Positions 63,455 through 64,000 of a stretch of DNA of 64,000 bases are shown here, piece by piece. Source of the DNA: Ferranicluibacter quercicola (GTDB taxonomy: Bacteria > Pseudomonadota > Alphaproteobacteria > Rhizobiales > Rhizobiaceae); contig NZ_JAJOZR010000001.1 of NCBI RefSeq assembly GCF_021168455.1, forward strand, positions 372,001 through 436,000. The letters are read 5' to 3'. Within the stretch, counting starts at the first letter, position 1; every line of letters starts with the position of its first letter. The notes under the pieces were generated by a model. That model was not told where the DNA came from. It worked only from the letters and a program-made list of their open reading frames with translations, and searched no databases. A program made the position numbers and the translations under genes.

Positions 63455-64000
63455 CTACTCCCTTTCGGCCGCGATGGCCTCGCGATCGGCCGTTTCGCGA
63501 CGATAGTCCCCGCCGCCTGCGGCTTGCGGCACGATCTGAGCCGTATCGGCCCCGCGCGGACGAACCGCCGGGGGCGTCCAGTCGGCGGAGGAACCGGCAA
63601 AGCGCGGCGCTTCATGCGGATGCACGAGGTCGCCAGCGCGCAGGTGCGAGCGCCGTGCCCTGTTCTGCGGGTGAGACGGCGCCTCCAGATAGTCTAGCAC
63701 GGGCGTGACGCAGGCATCGACCCCGTCGAAGAGCGCGGCCCAATCGTCGCGGTTCCGCGATGCGAAGACCTTTTCGAGGATCCGATGCTGGGCTGGCCAG
63801 GCGGCAGGATCGTTCTGAGGACCGAAGTCCACAGGATCGATTCCGAGGACACCCAGCATCCTGGCGAAGAACTGCGGCTCGATCGCGCCGGCGGCCATGA
63901 ACTTGTGGTCGCTGGTGCGGTAGCAGCGGTAGAACGGGGCTCCGCCGTCCAGCAGGTTCGCACCGCGCGCCGCCGTCCATTGGCCATTCGCGGTCAGCGA
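63455..64000 (-). CDS. CaiB/BaiF-family CoA-transferase, partial
   Basis: The frame is open to the window end, so only the C-terminal 181 residues are visible. RGANLLDGGAPFYRCYRTSD, then KFMAAGAIEPQFFARML, are typical of alpha-methylacyl-CoA racemase and class III CoA-transferases, which share this fold. The final section contains the conserved DACVTPVLD and ends with an Arg/Asp-rich tail. It is either a racemase for 2-methyl-branched acyl-CoA or a CoA-transferase activating an acid. The PaaG-like gene follows after 4 bases. Confidence 0.8.
   Translation of the reverse strand, partial: SLTANGQWTAARGANLLDGGAPFYRCYRTSDHKFMAAGAIEPQFFARMLGVLGIDPVDFGPQNDPAAWPAQHRILEKVFASRNRDDWAALFDGVDACVTPVLDYLEAPSHPQNRARRSHLRAGDLVHPHEAPRFAGSSADWTPPAVRPRGADTAQIVPQAAGGGDYRRETADREAIAAERE

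Overview
The window is about 63% GC, compact and entirely bacterial. The gene content points to an alphaproteobacterium of the Hyphomicrobiales, most likely Rhizobiaceae (Rhizobium/Agrobacterium/Shinella-like; I cannot name the genus). The indicators are HWE and HisKA_2 kinases, a LOV histidine kinase, the pcaDCHGB–pcaQ and pcaR–pcaIJF arrangement, an IolR-type GGAA-N6-TTCC site before an inositol-type transporter, and DUF992, DUF4142 and CsbD proteins. There are no rRNA, tRNA, ribosomal or replication genes. Almost everything is catabolic, transport or sensory, which would suit a chromid, megaplasmid or accessory chromosomal region (inference).

Layout. 1-3.7 kb: a truncated HWE sensor kinase, then a LOV blue-light kinase with a single-domain response regulator, and a WGR protein. 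3.7-11.6 kb: a sugar-acid locus. A GntR regulator with two winged helices is divergent from a 24-codon leader ORF, a UxaB-type reductase, a four-gene PAAT ABC transporter, an LgoD-type zinc dehydrogenase and a UxaA dehydratase. Together these enzymes would convert L-galactonate via tagaturonate and altronate to 2-keto-3-deoxygluconate. 11.6-13.5 kb: a diguanylate cyclase, then a MerR regulator overlapping a carboxymuconolactone-decarboxylase-like protein. 13.7-19.7 kb: a BMP-type nucleoside-like ABC transporter with an amidase gene inside the operon. 19.7-23.4 kb: an ISNCY-type transposase remnant fused into the 3' end of a second, accessory Mfd helicase gene. 23.5-28.9 kb: an SDR/HxlR pair, a secreted HSL-type esterase with DUF4142, and a hybrid histidine kinase.

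28.9-45 kb: the protocatechuate branch of the beta-ketoadipate pathway in two regulons, pcaR/pcaIJF and pcaQ/pcaDCHGB. These flank DedA, a triple-PAS LuxR regulator, a CsbD/BON/DUF992 group and a myo-inositol-type ABC transporter with a Gfo/Idh/MocA dehydrogenase. 46-47.8 kb: a soluble PAS chemoreceptor. 47.9-60.1 kb: a long leftward gene string that would take isobutyryl-CoA (from valine) to 3-hydroxyisobutyrate semialdehyde, and propionyl-CoA to succinyl-CoA. Methylmalonate-semialdehyde dehydrogenase, the step joining the two halves, is not in the window.

60.4-64 kb: a small DUF2147 protein, a putidaredoxin-type [2Fe-2S] ferredoxin divergent from a FadL-like porin, then a PaaG-like crotonase and a CaiB-type CoA-transferase cut by the window end. 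Two upstream regions here share the motif AAAATAGTC-N6-TACTA. This suggests an undescribed regulon for uptake and oxidation of a hydrophobic compound.

The most novel signals I see are this shared operator, the 13-bp inverted repeat before the acyl-CoA dehydrogenase, the translationally coupled leader ORF before uxaB, and the IS-derived tail of the Mfd paralogue. I found no CRISPR, phage or defence system.
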